Shown piece by piece: positions 33,278 through 46,728 of a DNA stretch of 64,000 nt. How positions within the stretch are numbered: position 1 is the stretch's first letter; every line of letters starts with the position of its first letter. Origin of the DNA: Phragmites australis (taxonomy: Eukaryota > Streptophyta > Magnoliopsida > Poales > Poaceae); the NCBI RefSeq assembly GCF_958298935.1, contig NC_084938.1:27137501-27201500 (forward strand), given 5' to 3'. The translations under genes and the position numbers were made by a program. A model generated the notes under the pieces. The model was not told the DNA's origin, searched no databases, and saw only the letters and a list, made by a program, of their open reading frames with translations.

Positions 33278-36200
33278 TCATTCTGTCTCAACAGTGGCTA
33301 TGTCTAATGCAGTGACTTTTGCTTCTATAGTTGACCTCATCAAGATGGTCTGTTTGCAAAACCTCCATGACACAGCAACACCACCTAGAGTGAATATATA
33401 TCCACTTGTGACGTAAATCTCTTCAGCATCAGATATCCAGTTTGAATCACTATAACCCTCCAGTACCGATGGGTACCTAAAATAGTGAAGATCATAACTC
33501 CTAGTACCAAGCAAATAGCGCATGACTCGTTCAAGCACACACCAATGTTCATCACCCAGGTTAGAAGTAAAGTGACTCAATTTGCTCATAGCAAATGAGA
33601 TGTCATGCCTTGTAGCACTAGCTACGTACATGAGTGATCCAATAATCTAAGAGTATCTTAGTTGGTTCCTGCCACTTTTCTTATTCTTTCGAAGTATCAC
33701 ACTAGGATCATAAGGTGTTGGAGAAGGCTTGTTGTTCTAGTATAGCCAAAGCGGCTCAAGACCTTCTCAACATAATGAGATTGTGTAAGAGTAATATTCT
33801 CTCCTTTGATTAACTTGATGTTTAAGATTACATCAGCCTTACTCAGATCTTTGATGTCAAAGCTTTGAGATAAGAAAGACTTGATCTAATTAACCACGTC
33901 AAGGTTTGTCCCAAATATCAGTGTGTCATCAACATACAAGCACAATATAACCCACTCACCCCTACCATGGTGATAGTACACACATTTATCTACCTCATTG
34001 ACTAAGAAGTCTGTAGATGTTAAAGTTCTGTCAAACTTCTCATTTCATTGTTTAGGAGCTTGTTTAAGGCCATACAATGACTTCAACAACTTACACACTA
34101 TGCCTTCTTGACCTTTTACTACAAACCCATCAGACTGTTTCATATAAATTTCCTCGTCCAACTCTCAATTAAGGTAAGCTGTCTTAACGTCCATCTGATG
34201 AATGATGAGACCATGTGAGACAGCCAAGAAAAGTAGCACTTGGATAATAGTCAATCTCGCAACAGGTGAATAAGTGTCAAATAAGTCTTCACCTTCCTTT
34301 TGGGTATAACCCTTGACCACAAACTGAGTCTGTACTTTTCAATAGTACCGTTGGGCCTAAGCTTCTTCTTGAACACTCACTTGCAACCCACAGGTTTGCA
34401 ACTATATGGTCGTTCTGTGACCTCCTAAGTCCCATTTGTCAGGACGAAATCCATTTCGCTCCGAACAACCTCCTTCCAGTAGTCTGCATCTGGAGATGCA
34501 AACGCTTCTGAAATAGACTTGGGAGTGTCACCCATAAGGTACATAGTGAAATTATCACCAAAAGACTTCGTAGTCCTTTGTCTCTCACTCCTCCTAGGAG
34601 CATCACTGTCATCCTCCTTAATCTTACTCATGTGTTTGTTCAATAAACTCAAGAGGTATAGTATATTCAGAAATTATCTCAGAAAATAGTTTAGACATGC
34701 TATGCATATCTTTCGTATAAAATATGTGCTCAAAAAACGTTGCATCACGAGACTTCATCATTGTATCAACATGCACGTCAGGTACCTCAGATTTAACCAC
34801 TAAAAACCTATAAGCAATTCTCCAATGAGCATATCCCAGAAAGACAAAATTCACTGTTTTAGGTTTGAGCTTGCATTTTTAAGTTATTGGTACATTAACT
34901 TTTGCCAAGCATCCCCAAGTGCGCAAATAAGAAAGTGATGGCTTTCTCCTTTCCCATTCTTCAAATGGGGTTTTCTTCTTGTGCTTGAGAGGAACTCTAT
35001 TCAGGACATGACATGAAGTCAATAGGACCTCCCACATCATGCCTTAGATAATCCTGCAGTGTCTAATATGACGTTAACCAAGTCAGTCAATGTGTGGTTC
35101 TTCCTTTCGACAACCCTGTTTGATTATGGTGAATAGAGAGGCGTACTCTCATAAATAATCTCATATTTCTCATAGAATAAGTCGAAATCATTAGAGCAAT
35201 ACTCTCCATCACAATTCGACCTAATTTTTTTTTTATCTTTCTCTCTAGTTGATTCTCGACTTCTGCATTATAGATTTTAAAGTGATCTAGAGCCTCATCT
35301 TTCATTTTCAACAAGTAAGCATAGCAATATCTAGTCGCATCATTAATCAAATTTATGAAATATCTTTTTCCACCAATCGTCAACACACAATTCATTTCAC
35401 ATATATCTGAATGAATAAGTTCTAGGGGTACCAAATTTCTCTCCTCGGTTGCCTTGTGGGGCTTATGAGGTTGTTTTGATTGCACATAACTATGACACTT
35501 AGAATCTTTGACGATGGAAAATTTTGGAATTAAACTCATGCTGGAAAGTTGAGTCATAGAACCAAAATTCAAATGACATAACCACGAATGTCAAACACTA
35601 CCATCATCATTAACATTGCCATAAATATGGTTCGTAGACTTATTGCTGAAATCAGAAAAGAAAAACGGAACAGACCTCCGCACTCATAGCTTTTACCAAT
35701 AAATTATCCATGCTTTGACACTACTAATTATTAGACTTTAACACCACCTTAAACCCTTCATTACAAAGAAGGGAGCTGCTAACTAGATTCTTGTTCATTG
35801 TAGGGACATGTTACACGTTTCTCAGCTGCACGATCTTTTCCGAAATAAACTTTAGATCTACCGTGTCAAGACCACGAACAGAAGCATGTGACCCATTGTC
35901 CATTAGGATAGAAGAATCATAGACGACCTGATAAGAAGAAAACATTAAAATATCAGCACACACATGAACATTGGCCCCTGTATCAATCCACTAATTAGTA
36001 GATAAAAATACTGAAAACACTGAAGGAAAATTTTCATACCCAGCAGCTCCAATTCCAGCTTCGCCAATGGTCACCACATTAGCAGTCCTTGAGTTCTGTT
36101 TTTTGGAGCCTTTCTTCTCTTGCGGTTTGGACAATCCTTGGTGAAATATCCAATCTCATCACACACAAAGCAAGACAGTTTTGCTGTATTCATCATCTTC

Positions 36201-36877
36201 TTTTTTAATGTGGTAGTTTTATTTGACTTATTATCTTTCCCCTTGTTGTTGTTGTGGGAGGACTTTTGCACCATATTGGCGCTAGTCTATCTCTCGCCTC
36301 CTTTTAGACTCACATCCTTAGCTCAAGCTTTCTTCTCAACATCAAGATACGCGATCAAACTCTAAACAGTAATCTCTTATCTCTTGTGCTTTAGAACAAT
36401 GGCAAAGTTTCTCCACGAAGGAGGTAACTTGGCAACGATGTCTCCAACCACAAACTTGTTGGGTACATTGATCTTGAGGAGTTTGAGTTCCTTCACGATG
36501 CACTGAACCTCATGAGTCTGCTCGACTACAGAGTGATTTTTAACTATCTTGTAGTCATGATAGTTCTCCATGATATATAGTTCATTTTCTACATCTGATG
36601 CACCAAATTTAGCATTCAGTGTATCTCACAGCTCCTTTACACTTTGCATGTGCATGTACACATCACAAATACGGTCACTAAGAATGCATCCTACAAAGAG
36701 TGTATTGGCATCCGTGAACGCCTTTTTCTGCTCAGCAGTAAGAATTCCTTTCGGCTTGCCATTAGCCACCAAGTAGACATTCATAGCTATCAGCCACAGA
36801 GTGACCTTAACTTGCTATCTCTTAAAGTGCACATCAGAAAACTTGTCTAGCCTCAGTGTATCAACAAATCCAGCCAT
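33278..36877 (-). pseudogene. Copia gag-pol polyprotein, disrupted
   Basis: The gag frame starts at ATG 36877 with MAGFVDTLRLDKFSDVHFKR and then meets a stop. The zinc-knuckle near 36160 reads CFVCDEIGYFTKDC, with tyrosine where the metal-binding histidine should be. Integrase remains lie at 35572-35087, including the core start around LIHSDICEMN. Reverse transcriptase covers about 34650-33650, with the YVDD catalytic motif near 33937-33926. RNase H remains at 33631-33278. Stops and frameshifts occur in every domain, so the element cannot make its own proteins. Confidence 0.9.
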
Positions 36878-36913
36878 TAATAAACCTAAGTGCTTACAAT
36901 AATATTTTTGGAT

Positions 36914-37679
36914 TGTTAGAAAATAAGGTATATTTAGATTTAATTTAATTTATAAATAATTCATGAGCAGAAACTGATAAACTAATATGATCATATCATC
37001 AAAGCATAATCTAGACATGTGTACGAAAGCACAACATATAACTAGATCTACTATACTCAAAATTAGAAATCGCAAGAAATAAAGTACGAGTAACATGATT
37101 TTTACGTACTGGTCATGCGTTGTAGAGGTTGCTGAAGATGCTGGTTGTATTGTGTTGATGACACGATTAATCCTGCTGATGACGCGCCGAATTTGTTGAT
37201 GATGACAGCGGGTAGCGTCTAAGCGACTAGGAAGACGAGTCGTGGTGAAGAACTTGAGCAGTCGTGTGGAGCACTTTCTAAAAAATTTATTCGCCCTCTC
37301 CCAGTGTAAAATCTCAATAGCGAGGGTTTTAGAGGCCCGCTCTCCCGTTCGCCGATGCACACCGACGCCGGGATGAAATAGACTATAACGGCAGCACAAC
37401 CGAGAAAGAAAAAGACAAAACTCTAACTCTTATATAGACTCACGTAATAAGAACGTTCTCAATTTTACAGTTACTCTCAATTAGCAGTCTATGTTGTACG
37501 TATATACCCAATAATATTTTGATCCTTGCATATATATATGGAGAAAATTTTCACCCTAACTTCATTAGTAATATAGTACTAATAGAAATTAAACCTCAAT
37601 ATAAGATCATATCTCTATAACATGAGTCTTTCAAATTTATTAGAAATTATTACATGAAACAACTCAATAATTTTTAACA
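36914..37679 (-). repeat. 5' LTR of the Copia element
   Basis: On the minus strand it begins TGTTAAAAATTATTG and ends TTTCTAACA at 36914. Length is 766 bp, equal to its partner. Confidence 0.9.
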
Positions 37680-37684
37680 GACTT

Positions 37685-38315
37685 TTGATATGTACAATTT
37701 CACTGAAGTAAATTTTTGTTTCCCCTTACAGCACTGTAACAGTAGAAACTTCGTAGCCTGCATTGACTGAAGTACTTCACTGAACCCTGAAGAGCAGGAG
37801 GCAAATTTCTTTGTGGGGGAGCACCAGTTCACTGGGGGAAATGGCGTTGCTACAGTCATTCCCCTCACGAGATCGTTCGTTTCACAGCAAGTATACCATG
37901 TGGAGCAGTTAAGCGAGCACTGAGTCGCTGCACAATGGTCTTTGAAAGTTTCTGAAGGATCGCTGCATGCGTCGATGCGATTTCGGACTCAGATTCCAGT
38001 GGCTGGAAAATTAGCCTCTTAATTTACGCTTGCTATAGGTACAAACAATTGGATTTACGACATCGTTACGACGGTGCAGGGGCCCAAAACCCGTGTGGAA
38101 TTCACTTGTGGATGTGCTCGCCAGCTAAATTTTGTACAGATTTTGTAAGGAAGTCTATATATAAAGATACTTATTGCAATGAGCTACCTAGCTAGTCCTT
38201 TCTAAAAGAGAATATGAAATGGAGAAGTATTTTTTCAGGCACTGGTAACTGTACATTCCTACACCCAAGAAATTCGTTTAGATAACAGGAGAAACTTAGA
38301 GACTCTGCATCGTGA
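37685..38315. other. Intergenic DNA
   Basis: No gene or repeat end recognised. This is the sequence that adjoined position 30259 before the Copia insertion. Confidence 0.45.
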
Positions 38316-39600
38316 GATGCTATAGGACCGAGATAGGTGTTTTATAAATTTTTTACGAAATAGATAGTTATTTATCTAATGTTTCTTAAAAACAAATATA
38401 CGGAAACATAAATTTTAGAGGGACAAAGTGAGAAAAAAATCCAAGCTAACATGACTATACGAATGGAATATAAACTATATACTCAATTCAAGACTCTTCT
38501 ATACGTCTTTATGCACAAAATCTTAAAACTTAAATAAATAACAAAGTAAAAAGATAGTCAACGAAAGAATCAACTCTCTAAGTTGATGGTTTAGAGGCAA
38601 GAGAATTCAAGGCTCTCTCAAATAATAAGTATATGAGCATTTATGCCTCTAACAACAACAAAAATTACTTAATAAAGATGAAAAAACTGTAGCTCAAAAA
38701 GAAGAATAAAATCACAACCGAAAAATAAAAACTTACAAACTTGGAAGGGAACTAATAGAGGGACTAGAAGGAGGAGAAGCATATGCAGAAACATAAATTT
38801 CATTACTCAAAGAGATCAGCTCTATTTTAAACAGATTACAAAGATTTTTCACTCAAAAACTCTCAGCTATTACATAAGCTTAGCATTCATCTCCCTCTCC
38901 TTTAAAACCATAACACTAGCATCTCAAATAGATGGTACAAATGGCACAAGTAGCTGATTCTAACTCTCCCATAGCCATACTCCACTATTTATAGGTTTAA
39001 AAAACTTAATTCCTAAATTTTCTAACTTGTTACTAAAATATCACTCTCTTGACTTAATTCCTAAATTTTCTAACTTGTTACTAAAATATCACTCTCTTGT
39101 AGTACATTCTTACCTACTATCGAGGGCATTTTGGTATATTTCTTGCTATGCCATCGAACTGTCATGACGACTTCACAACTTAGCTTTGTCTCGACGCAAG
39201 CTTCACGATGGTGCCACATACTTCCCCAATACTCTCACGGTTTTGATGCCTAACCGTAAAACCATCTGCATGCTTCTCAAAGCGTGACTCGTTACCTGTT
39301 TACACCTTAAGCAAACGTCCTGATGTCGACACATGTATTTCATCGTGCGATCCTGACTGCCGGTAAGTCTCTCCTGCTCCCGATTACTCGGGCCACCTTG
39401 TCACTTGTATCGGTATCCCTTTCGTTTGACTTTGTTAACACGTTGTCTTCATCCTCCTTTTTATGTTTTTTTTTACCTTCATATGTACAGTTAGGATCAT
39501 CTTTGACTCCGTTCGATCTCCTTATCATTCGGCACCAAACACCTGTTTAGCTCTGATCACCCGACATCGACCGCTAAGTTATATCCATCACCTGCACACT
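38316..39600 (-). repeat. LTR-like dispersed repeat, copy A
   Basis: This block aligns over its length with 42270-43480. Shared words include TTACGAAATAGAT, ATGGAATATAAA, GCACAAAA and, near the far end, GATCATC(T/C)TTGACTCCGT and TTCGGCACCAA. Both copies are in the same orientation. On the minus strand each has CCTATAAATAG (near 38995 here), a plausible LTR promoter. No protein-coding remnant is visible. There is a local direct duplication of TTAATTCCTAAATTTTCTAA at about 39007 and 39056. Confidence 0.6.
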
Positions 39601-41126
39601 ATAATACAAGCCATATTTATTCAACTCTAACTCCAGTTAATCTATAATCAAAATGATCAAACTAAACTGAAACAACCTAAAACTCGACATATTAAATAAA
39701 AATTTTATCAATCACTTATCACATATAAACTAATACATGTAACCTAGCACACTGCAGACACCTTCCGAGGCATTTCTCACCGTTAACTGCGAATTAAGGC
39801 CCCCCGAGCTCCGGCAGTGGATGATACTAATCACTGGTAGTGTATTTATCCAAGTGCTAACAAATTTACTGCCAGTGGTCACTGGGGAGAGAGTGGCGGC
39901 CTTCTGTGATGTACTGCCGCAGTTGCGGGCAGGGCAGACATGCCAGTCTGTGGGACGGTTTCTGTTGCAGTGGTAGGGCAAAGGCTGATGATGGTATGAT
40001 ATGATTAGCCAACCACATAGTCTACATTTCTTATTTATTTTTTCTGATATATATCCTTAAGTAACTGCGATCTATATCTAAGTAGTGGTGTGAGAGTGAA
40101 GCAAACAGATGCCAAGAGACCAGGAGACTAGCTTCTAAACTCTCACGTCTGAAGATTCTGAACCATGCATGCATACATATGGAATCATGTGTACTTCCAT
40201 GCTTTGCAAATAAATTCCTGAACGGAACTTGTTTCTACACAAAAATGCACAGACAAAATTAAAACAGTACGTATATTAAGTTAAAGCTGCAGTTTTAAAT
40301 TGGAAAATGCTGAGAATGCTGATTGCTGAAGCAGTACGCTACAGAGTGCAAGACTTTTGAGGCATTGGCAACTGTGCATGTACAATCGATGCGGTAGGGT
40401 GGTAGCCAATGTGTTCACCTAATCAATTACTTCTCCCCACCACCAAGCCACCAACCAACCATGGAGGCTGGAGCTAGCTATGATCAAACTGGACACAATT
40501 TTGTAGAGATTAAAAGAGGAGAAACACTCTAATTAATGAACTACAAAAACTGAAAAAAAAAGGAGGCGCTGGATGGTTATCCAAAAAAATTAATGCTATG
40601 CTTGATCTGATATTGCCATTCATGGCATGATTGATAAATTTCTTTTTTTCGAAAATGGAGATTGATCAATTTCTGAAAAGTGTGAAATGGACAATAATAG
40701 CTCGTAGAATTTTAAAAGCAATATGTAGCAGATGAGTCCAAGTTAGAGTTATATAATAAACATCAATATTAATTCACACAACTAACCAGAAGTCTTCGAG
40801 ACAAAGATATGCAAATTTCATTTCAGCTGCAGTATACACGCACAGAGCTGATCGAGCAGCCGCAGCTCTGATACATGTAGACAGATCAGTGAGTAGTTAA
40901 TTACCTTGCACACCTTGACATGCATCCAAGTTCCAACCATTGAGTAGCACGCAGCAGGCTACGGCCAAATCTAGCTATCAGGAGCTAGGATCTGTGTCTC
41001 TGATCGATCAAAGTCCGATGCAGCATTTACATTGCCAGTCAGGCAATCACCTATATATGTTACTGTCAGAGCTACACACAGCTAGCTACGTAGAGTACGT
41101 GAGATAGGGTTAGTTCGTTTCGTAAT
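39601..41126. other. Intergenic DNA between repeat copy A and the MITE
   Basis: Small frames, including 39730-39981 minus, show no known domain. If the two flanking repeats are LTRs of one element, this stretch would be its interior, but it lacks gag or pol motifs. Confidence 0.35.
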
Positions 41127-41129
41127 TTA

Positions 41130-41430
41130 GGCTGTGTTTGTTTGCTGCTTCTGAAACTGCTTCTGTTACTGGTAGAAGTCAGAAGCTAGAAGCCAGAACA
41201 AACGAGGTTCTGAAGAAGTGGCTTCTGGAGAAGCTAGAAGCCTGTTTCTGAGGAAAATAAACTAAAGTTGAGAAGCTCGTTGAGATGTGCTTCTCTGAAA
41301 AGCTATGTATTGAGAAGCCAAAAATTTATTGTAGAAGCCAACAACCTATTTTCAAAAGCAGCTTTTCAGACAAACCAAAAACACAACTTTTCAAAAAAGC
41401 TCAAAAGCAGAAACTCAAACAAACACGGCC
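41130..41430. mobile_element. Tourist-like MITE, 301 bp, TTA target duplication
   Basis: The termini GGCTGTGTTTGTTTG and CAAACAAACACGGCC are inverted repeats, flanked by TTA at 41127-41129 and 41431-41433. The interior is rich in AGAAGC/GCTTCT words in both orientations and should fold strongly. No coding capacity. Confidence 0.85.
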
Positions 41431-41433
41431 TTA

Positions 41434-42269
41434 ATCAGCGATACATGGATCATGTGCACTAGTCCATATATATACACACATAATATATAGACATGAGCGG
41501 CGGATCCAACGGCCGCCCGGACATAAAAAAGAAAGAAGAGCAGAAGAAGTAAGAAGAAAAGGAAAAGAAGAGAGAGATTTTCTAATTTTTTATTCTGAAT
41601 CTGTCACTAATACACACCGAAGTCAAATCAAGATCGATGTCCCTATGCATGCATGGTTGGCGAGTTTTCACCCGAAGGCCTTACACGCACGAACTGAAGG
41701 CTGCGCGTGCACGCACGCATGCATGCGCGGTACGTTCGTACGTAGGCCGGGCGCGTGCATGCTGGCTGGGAGAAAATGAAAGGCGCCGTCTGCCAGTGCC
41801 TGTGCGTCGTCTGTTCGTACGTACGTACGTAGAGCGGTGCATGTATTGCATATTAATTAGTTTTTCATGCTGACAAGTACGTACTTAGTGAGTTGGTGTG
41901 ATGGTTGCATAGACACAGTTTCATCCAGTTCCCAGATTCCAGGAAAATCTTAAAAGAGTCTTAGCTTCTAACTGTAATTTGCTTATTTCTGTCAAGTTTT
42001 TGTTTTTTTAAAAAAAAAACTTTTATCACCAGCACTTTCAGAATTTTGTTTTGATGATTTTCCCTCATCTTTGAAATAACGTCAGCGCACTAGAGTCATT
42101 TTGAAGCTACTTTCACCCAAAATCACCAAAACCGACAGCATCGAATCTAGAATGATTCACACCGAGGTTCCAGCAACCAAGTTATGCCGAAGTGGCATTG
42201 TTTGGGAATGCGGTTTTAAGATAAAAACCCTAGGATTTAGTATAAATTTGAATTTATAGGATCAAGATA
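41434..42269. other. Intergenic DNA
   Basis: Rich in GCATGC and GTACGTACGTACG palindromic words at 41700-41840. No supported gene. Confidence 0.4.
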
Positions 42270-43480
42270 GATGATTAGAGTAATGAATAAGTGTCTTATA
42301 AATTTCTTACGAAATAGATGTACTACTATTTATTCACCTAACGCTCCTTAAAAACATACAAATGAAAGTATAAACTCTAGTGAGAAAAATAGTTTCAAGA
42401 CAGCATGACTTCACGGATGGAATATAAATCATAGGTTCTATTCAAGACCATTTCATGTATCCTTATGCACAAAAGTTTAAATCTTGAATGAAGAACAAAG
42501 CAAAAAAGACAGTCACCAAACGAAGCACCTCCCCAAGTTAATGGTCTAGAGGTAAAGAGATTCAAAATTCTCTTAAATAATTGAGTATATAAACATTTAT
42601 GCTTTTAGCAACAAAAATAACAACTTCCTAAGGTTGAAAAACGCAGCACGAAGGCAAAGACGAAAATCAAAAAACTTGCACCGAAGGCAAGGGAACTAAA
42701 AGAAATAGACTAGAAGGAGATGAATACAAGCTCAGACGAGAAAATAAATTTCATTAAGCACAAAGGTCAGACTATTTTCGATAGATTACAAAGTTGTTTC
42801 TCTCACAAAAGCTCCAATCTATTACAAAGACAAAGACTAAGCCAATCCTCTCATCTCCTCCAAAACCTATCACTAGGCTCTTAAAAGGCTGGCTCAAGAT
42901 TCTTCCATAGCTCTACCTCTCTATTTATAGGCCTTGAGAGCTTTCTTGTCTCTTAAATTTACTTGTTCACAAAATATACTTTATCGGTAGTGTATTCCTA
43001 TCTACCATGGGGGTATTTTGGTCCAGATTTCACTCCTTCTATTTAATGGTTACGACCTATCTCTGCCTCAACGTAAGCTTCGCGATGATACCACGTGACC
43101 CTCCGGTCCTCCCGCGGTTTTGTGGTTAAACCGTGAAACCTTAGCACGCTTCTTAAAGCGTGATTAACTGTCACTTTCTTTGCCTCAAGCAAGCGCTTCA
43201 ATATCGACATATGTACTTTGTCTTGCGATCTTGATCTATAGCAAATCTCTCCCGCTCTTGATTCCTCGGGCCGCCTTATCACTTGTACCAGCATCCCCTT
43301 CGCTTGACTTTGTCATCACGCCACCTTCATCAACCTCTGTCCCATACCTTGCTTGATCTTCACATGTACCACTAGGATCATCCTTGACTCCGTCCAGCCT
43401 CCTTGATCGTTCGGCACCAAGCTTCCCGCTTAACCCTGATCATCCTGTCATCGACCGTCAAGTTGTATCCATTACATACA
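42270..43480 (-). repeat. LTR-like dispersed repeat, copy B
   Basis: Diverged direct copy of 38316-39600, offset by about 3.9 kb. It carries the corresponding CCTATAAATAG on the minus strand near 42920. The shared CTCGGGCC(G/A)CCTT(A/G)TCACTTGTA segment is at about 43266. An open minus frame at 43043-43294 is not conserved in copy A as a protein. Confidence 0.6.
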
Positions 43481-43589
43481 CATCATGAGACAAGCAAATA
43501 TGTTTCTCCAAACTATCTCTAAATAATTTCCAGTTAGTCGCAAAACCAGAATCACAAATCCTTAGTTGATAGCACTTTGCACTGAAAAC

Positions 43590-44030
43590 ATGAACACCAG
43601 ATGATCTGGTGTGTTCACCCACTGAACACCGGATCATCCGGTGCGTTCAAGTCCTCTTACACACTGAAAATTCGCTCTCTGCAAGAAAAGCTCCGATGCA
43701 ATCCTCCGGTGTTTACACTGTCTAACACCGGACCTTCCGGCGAGCGCATCTGCACCGGGCTTTCATTTTCAAATCTTCTGCAAGAAATAGTTCGGCGCTC
43801 TTCTGGACCCATTGCCAGATCATCCGGTGATCTCTTCAAATTTGGCGCTAAAATTTCTTCTCTATAGGAAATGCTCCGGTGAGCATAGTGCCCCTACACC
43901 GGACTATCCGGTGTATTAATTAGATTTTTCCTGAGAGACAAAATGTTCTGATGTCAGCTTCAGCACAACACCAGACTATCCGGTGAAGTCAAATTTTCTC
44001 ACACCAGATTTTCCGATGATCACTTTTTTA
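43590..44030. repeat. Cluster of ACCGG-A-T-CCGGT half-palindromes
   Basis: At least seven occurrences of ACCGGA(T/C)(C/T)(A/T)TCCGGTG or decayed forms (ACCAGACTATCCGGTG, GCCAGATCATCCGGTG) appear at irregular spacing. It adjoins repeat copy B and is probably part of the same or a related element. A similar cluster lies at 46.9-47.4 kb. Confidence 0.7.
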
Positions 44031-46728
44031 CTAGACTCACACCAACTCTATTGTACTCTCCAACCAATTAAACATAAGAAAAATCATGCATAAACACACT
44101 CATAACAATTAAGATCAACTTAAATTAACCGTTGTCAATAACTCAATACAATCAAACTAAAATACATCTCAACTTAATTTCTTAGAACTAAATAATAAAA
44201 TTTCCTGGAGCATCCCCTCTTCCAAACTGGCCTTGATTATTTGTTACCGTCGAGATTTGGAACATGTTAAACTTTGCACGGCGATGGCAGCTCACACTAT
44301 CCCTCGCAGCTCGCTCTCTCTGTTTCTCTCTCATGCATGCATGCATGCATAGACGATCAGTGTAAGGTCTCATCGTAAGTTGAGCTCTGACCAACGCAGG
44401 CCTTTTCGCCTTTCTAGCTATCTAGCTGCTGGAAGCCGTCTAATATATGCTCGACATTCAAATTGAATTTTAATTTTATTAGAGTTCGACGTTTTTCGAT
44501 TAGTTATATAATATTTTTCGATTTTTATAACTAGTTCAATATTTTTTAGTTAGTTATATAATATTTTTCTATTTATTATATAACATTTTCTAGTTTAAAA
44601 TGAAGTCCGCGGATTCTGATCCCTAGCAGGCTCCTGTCAAGAGCTACACACATAGCTTGCCAGCAGTACATACTTAGCTAGTGTTCAGGCCAGAGATGTA
44701 TATATGCAGGAGCATGCATGGAGCTTGGGCATGCAGGATCTGCCTATAGTCTATAGACACATGTAGCTGCTGCTTTCTTGTTGGTTGCTGCTGCTGTAGC
44801 ATCGGTCGACCGCATGCATGTATAGATCAACTGCCACAGCATGTACCAGCATGGCGTGAATGTGTTGCGCCATACATATGGACTTGGCCGCTCGACCGAG
44901 CCACGTCTCGATCGATCGGAGGCAAATTAACATGCAGGGCATATCATGTGGCTGGCCGATGGATGGATTGGATCGAGCGATGGGGTCAAAAGTTGGAGCA
45001 ATCAAATATAGGTCGATATCAAAATGGTCTCTAATACACTACTTTAACTAATAATATCTATAAATATATATTATTTAAAATAGATGAAAATTATATATTT
45101 AAAAGTCTTTTTATAATAAATCTAATTACATCAGCCTTATGTTGATAATTCATATGATTTTTTAGCTATTGATTGTCAAAGTTAGAAACTTAAGACAAAG
45201 CTAAATAAAGTTATATTTGAGATCAAGGTAGTATGTAGCTAAGCTACCTAGGGTTTGGTTTGGGCAAAGCAAAAGAACAATGCTAGCTGCATAAGTAGCC
45301 AGTTAGGTAGGGGCCGTCTACGTGCATTATGAGCGCTCGATTGTCCAAGGATCCGTCTGGCATGCATTCCGGCGAGCTACGACGTTGCATGTGATCCGCT
45401 ACTGTTGGGGTGAAAGGTTAATCTTCAGTTGCTTGTTAAAATTTTTCGATCTGAGCGGACCTGCAGCTAAAAAGGTCACTAGCTATCACCAATAACGCAG
45501 GCACGCAGTCAAGACCAAGCTAAAGCTGTGAACAGTAAACGTTATCAACTGCATGTCAACTGGTAGTTGCGGTTCTTTCGCGCCAAAAAATCTCGTCCGA
45601 GATTCATCGGTCTCATCGCGAGAATTTTTGGTAGATGCGATGCGATCGGTCTCAGCTCGATCTGCGCTGTGCGCGCGGTTCATCCCGTTTACATATATTC
45701 AGACTACAAATCTGACACGGTCGGCCAAATCCAGCCATGCAAACGCGATGGCCGGCCTTGCAATTCCAATCGCCCGACTCCTGCAAATGTACGCGCGCTG
45801 CATGCGTGTCGTCCTCGCACGGACGCACGGACGTACGTGTAGGGCGCTCTCCTGCACACGTGCATGCACCGCTATACACGTGCATATGCAGTACGTACAT
45901 TGCAGCTTCATTAACTGCATGCGATCCCGTTTCTTGGCATCATCGCATGTACGGGCACGTACGTACTCGATGGATCCATCGAATATTGATCAATCAGTCA
46001 CCGGCTAATTCATGCAGGCCTCGACTGACTGGCAGAGTGAATGCAAATTAGTTACTCTATAGTCTATACTATCGTGTACTACAGCATTTTTTCTTTTGAT
46101 CGAGAAGAAAAAACTTGCAACATTATTTTAGATATATGCTGGCGGGATATGATAGACTCAAGTGTGGCAAACCGAATTGACGATTTTTTGTCCCATGGAA
46201 AATAATGTATATATAGCAATGAAGATGGAGGGACAACGGCATATATAATATCATCCTAGCTATTCTCCAGTACAAGAGCAGAAGTCATGCTTAGAATCAG
46301 TTGCGTTACGAAAAAGAACACAACATCACCAAAATTATTTCATGATCTGGGACCTTGTATCAGAGGCGGACCCATCCAAAAATTGAGCGAGAGTATACTA
46401 GTGACCATAGAGTCTTTGTAACTTCACAAAAAATACTTAAGTCCACTAAAAAACAAGAATTTTACATAATTTTACATAGGATTTGATATCTTCTGTCGTT
46501 TGCATATCCCCCCCCTTTTTCCATTCTCACGTCTATCCTTGCACCGCAGAGTAAATGGAGGTTGTTGTCCTCATCATTTGCATCCTAACACTCATCTCAA
46601 ACACTGAACGGACAACCGTTTGCTGCGTTACTTTCCATGGGTCGGTTTGCGCCGTATGGTCCAGTGCCACGGTTCGGTCGGTCCTGTCTGCTGTAGTCCT
46701 GTGAGCTCCACGCTGCCAATTAGGTTAG
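44031..46728. other. Intergenic DNA; no supported gene
   Basis: AT-rich to about 44600, then GCATGC-rich. Overlapping open frames on both strands at 45486-46051 reflect a GC-rich patch; none has a recognisable domain. Confidence 0.4.

Larger units (their letters stand above)
30260..37684 (-). mobile_element. Copia-type LTR retrotransposon, complete ends but decayed coding region
   Basis: Two 766-bp LTRs (30265-31030 and 36914-37679) in direct orientation are flanked by a perfect 5-bp target duplication GACTT (30260-30264 and 37680-37684). Coding order on the minus strand is gag, protease, integrase, reverse transcriptase, RNase H, the Copia order. A polypurine-like AGTGGGGAT precedes the downstream LTR. 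The gag ATG is close to the upstream LTR, but no good tRNA primer site is seen. The element also contains a foreign LTR-like insertion at about 31.25-32.69 kb. It lies about 700 bases upstream of the bHLH start codon. Confidence 0.92.

Noticed and set aside
40440..40480. CACCACCAAGCC..CCATGGAGGCTGG as a gene start
   Set aside because: Good-looking start context, but the frame closes quickly and no exon follows.
41700..41840. GTACGTACGTACG and GCATGCATGC palindromes as regulatory sites
   Set aside because: These simple words occur many times across the window and mark sequence composition, not a defined site.
45486..46051. Overlapping open frames on both strands in a GCATGC-rich patch
   Set aside because: Both strands are equally open and neither shows a domain; a composition effect.
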